Source: Hofstenia miamia
Taxonomy: Eukaryota; Xenacoelomorpha; Acoela
Direction: 5' to 3'
NCBI GenBank assembly: GCA_004352715.1
Contig: SCFE01000013.1
Coordinates: 975,544-1,039,543, forward strand
DNA length: 64,000 bases
The notes beneath the pieces were generated by a model that worked only from the letters and a program-made list of their open reading frames with translations, ran no database searches and was not told the DNA's origin. A program made the position numbers and the translations under genes. Numbering within the stretch: the stretch's first letter is position 1; each line of letters opens with the position of its first letter. Shown here piece after piece: positions 63,917-64,000 of this stretch.

Positions 63917-64000
63917 GTAAGTTTTCGTTTTTACTTCCATTTTTAATGATTATTTAGGTTGAATTGTTTGTAAACAAAGTTGGACCTTATAGCAATCCCG

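Noticed and set aside
1-64000. tRNA or rRNA genes
   Set aside because: No cloverleaf with A/B boxes or rRNA-like conserved stretch was recognised on either strand by eye; a covariance-model scan would be decisive.

Overview
The window is animal (metazoan) nuclear DNA: AT-rich, with GT/AG introns, kilobase-scale introns, no operons, many microsatellites and a heavy load of decayed transposable elements. The one gene recognised with certainty is an orthologue of the axonemal protein TTC29, so the species makes motile cilia or flagella. Element content (CR1-like LINEs with 2A peptides, Penelope, hAT and tRNA-Trp-primed Ty3/gypsy) fits an aquatic invertebrate; the species cannot be named from this sequence.

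Layout. 0-1.1 kb: terminal exon of an unidentified gene. 1.8-10.3 kb: hAT remnant, LINE reverse-transcriptase relics, a decayed SGNH-2A-endonuclease LINE (family B) and a hAT dimerisation-domain fragment. 10.3-14.5 kb: no genes, with a diverged 0.75-kb fold-back. 14.5-18.1 kb: the best copy of LINE family A, with an SGNH hydrolase-like domain, a 2A motif, an endonuclease and an RT. 19.96-34.86 kb: TTC29 in five coding exons; its introns hold a 286-bp tandem duplication, minisatellites, MITEs and a near full-length antisense LINE (family C). 34.9-42.8 kb: a 2.7-kb hAT-type element with perfect 8-bp target duplications, a second family A copy and a 24-bp minisatellite. 42.8-43.5 kb (minus): an intact gene for a membrane-anchored RING-finger protein. 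44.5-48 kb: Penelope fragment (minus) and another LINE. 48.3-50.5 kb (minus): a DUF4371/hAT transposase pseudogene. 51.1-57 kb: a decayed Ty3/gypsy element in a strikingly CpG-poor tract. 59.2-62 kb: a 319-bp hAT MITE and a family A copy interrupted by a young, 5'-truncated LINE. 63-63.9 kb: a long inverted repeat and a signal-peptide exon of a gene running out of the window.

Assembly caution. Nearly every N marks a scaffolding fault. Two identical direct repeats abut across a single N (2182 bp at 22793/24976; 1146 bp at 44555/45702), and two gaps contain a misplaced fragment that also occurs nearby; one of these splits TTC29 exon 4. Removing them restores a clean TTC29 reading frame, and the true locus is more than 3 kb shorter.

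The most interesting biology is the LINE set. Three divergent copies keep a 2A ribosome-skipping motif (xNPGP) just before the endonuclease; in family A an SGNH hydrolase-like domain, the 2A and the endonuclease share one open frame. Several clean hAT insertions can be dated and classified from their target-site duplications.
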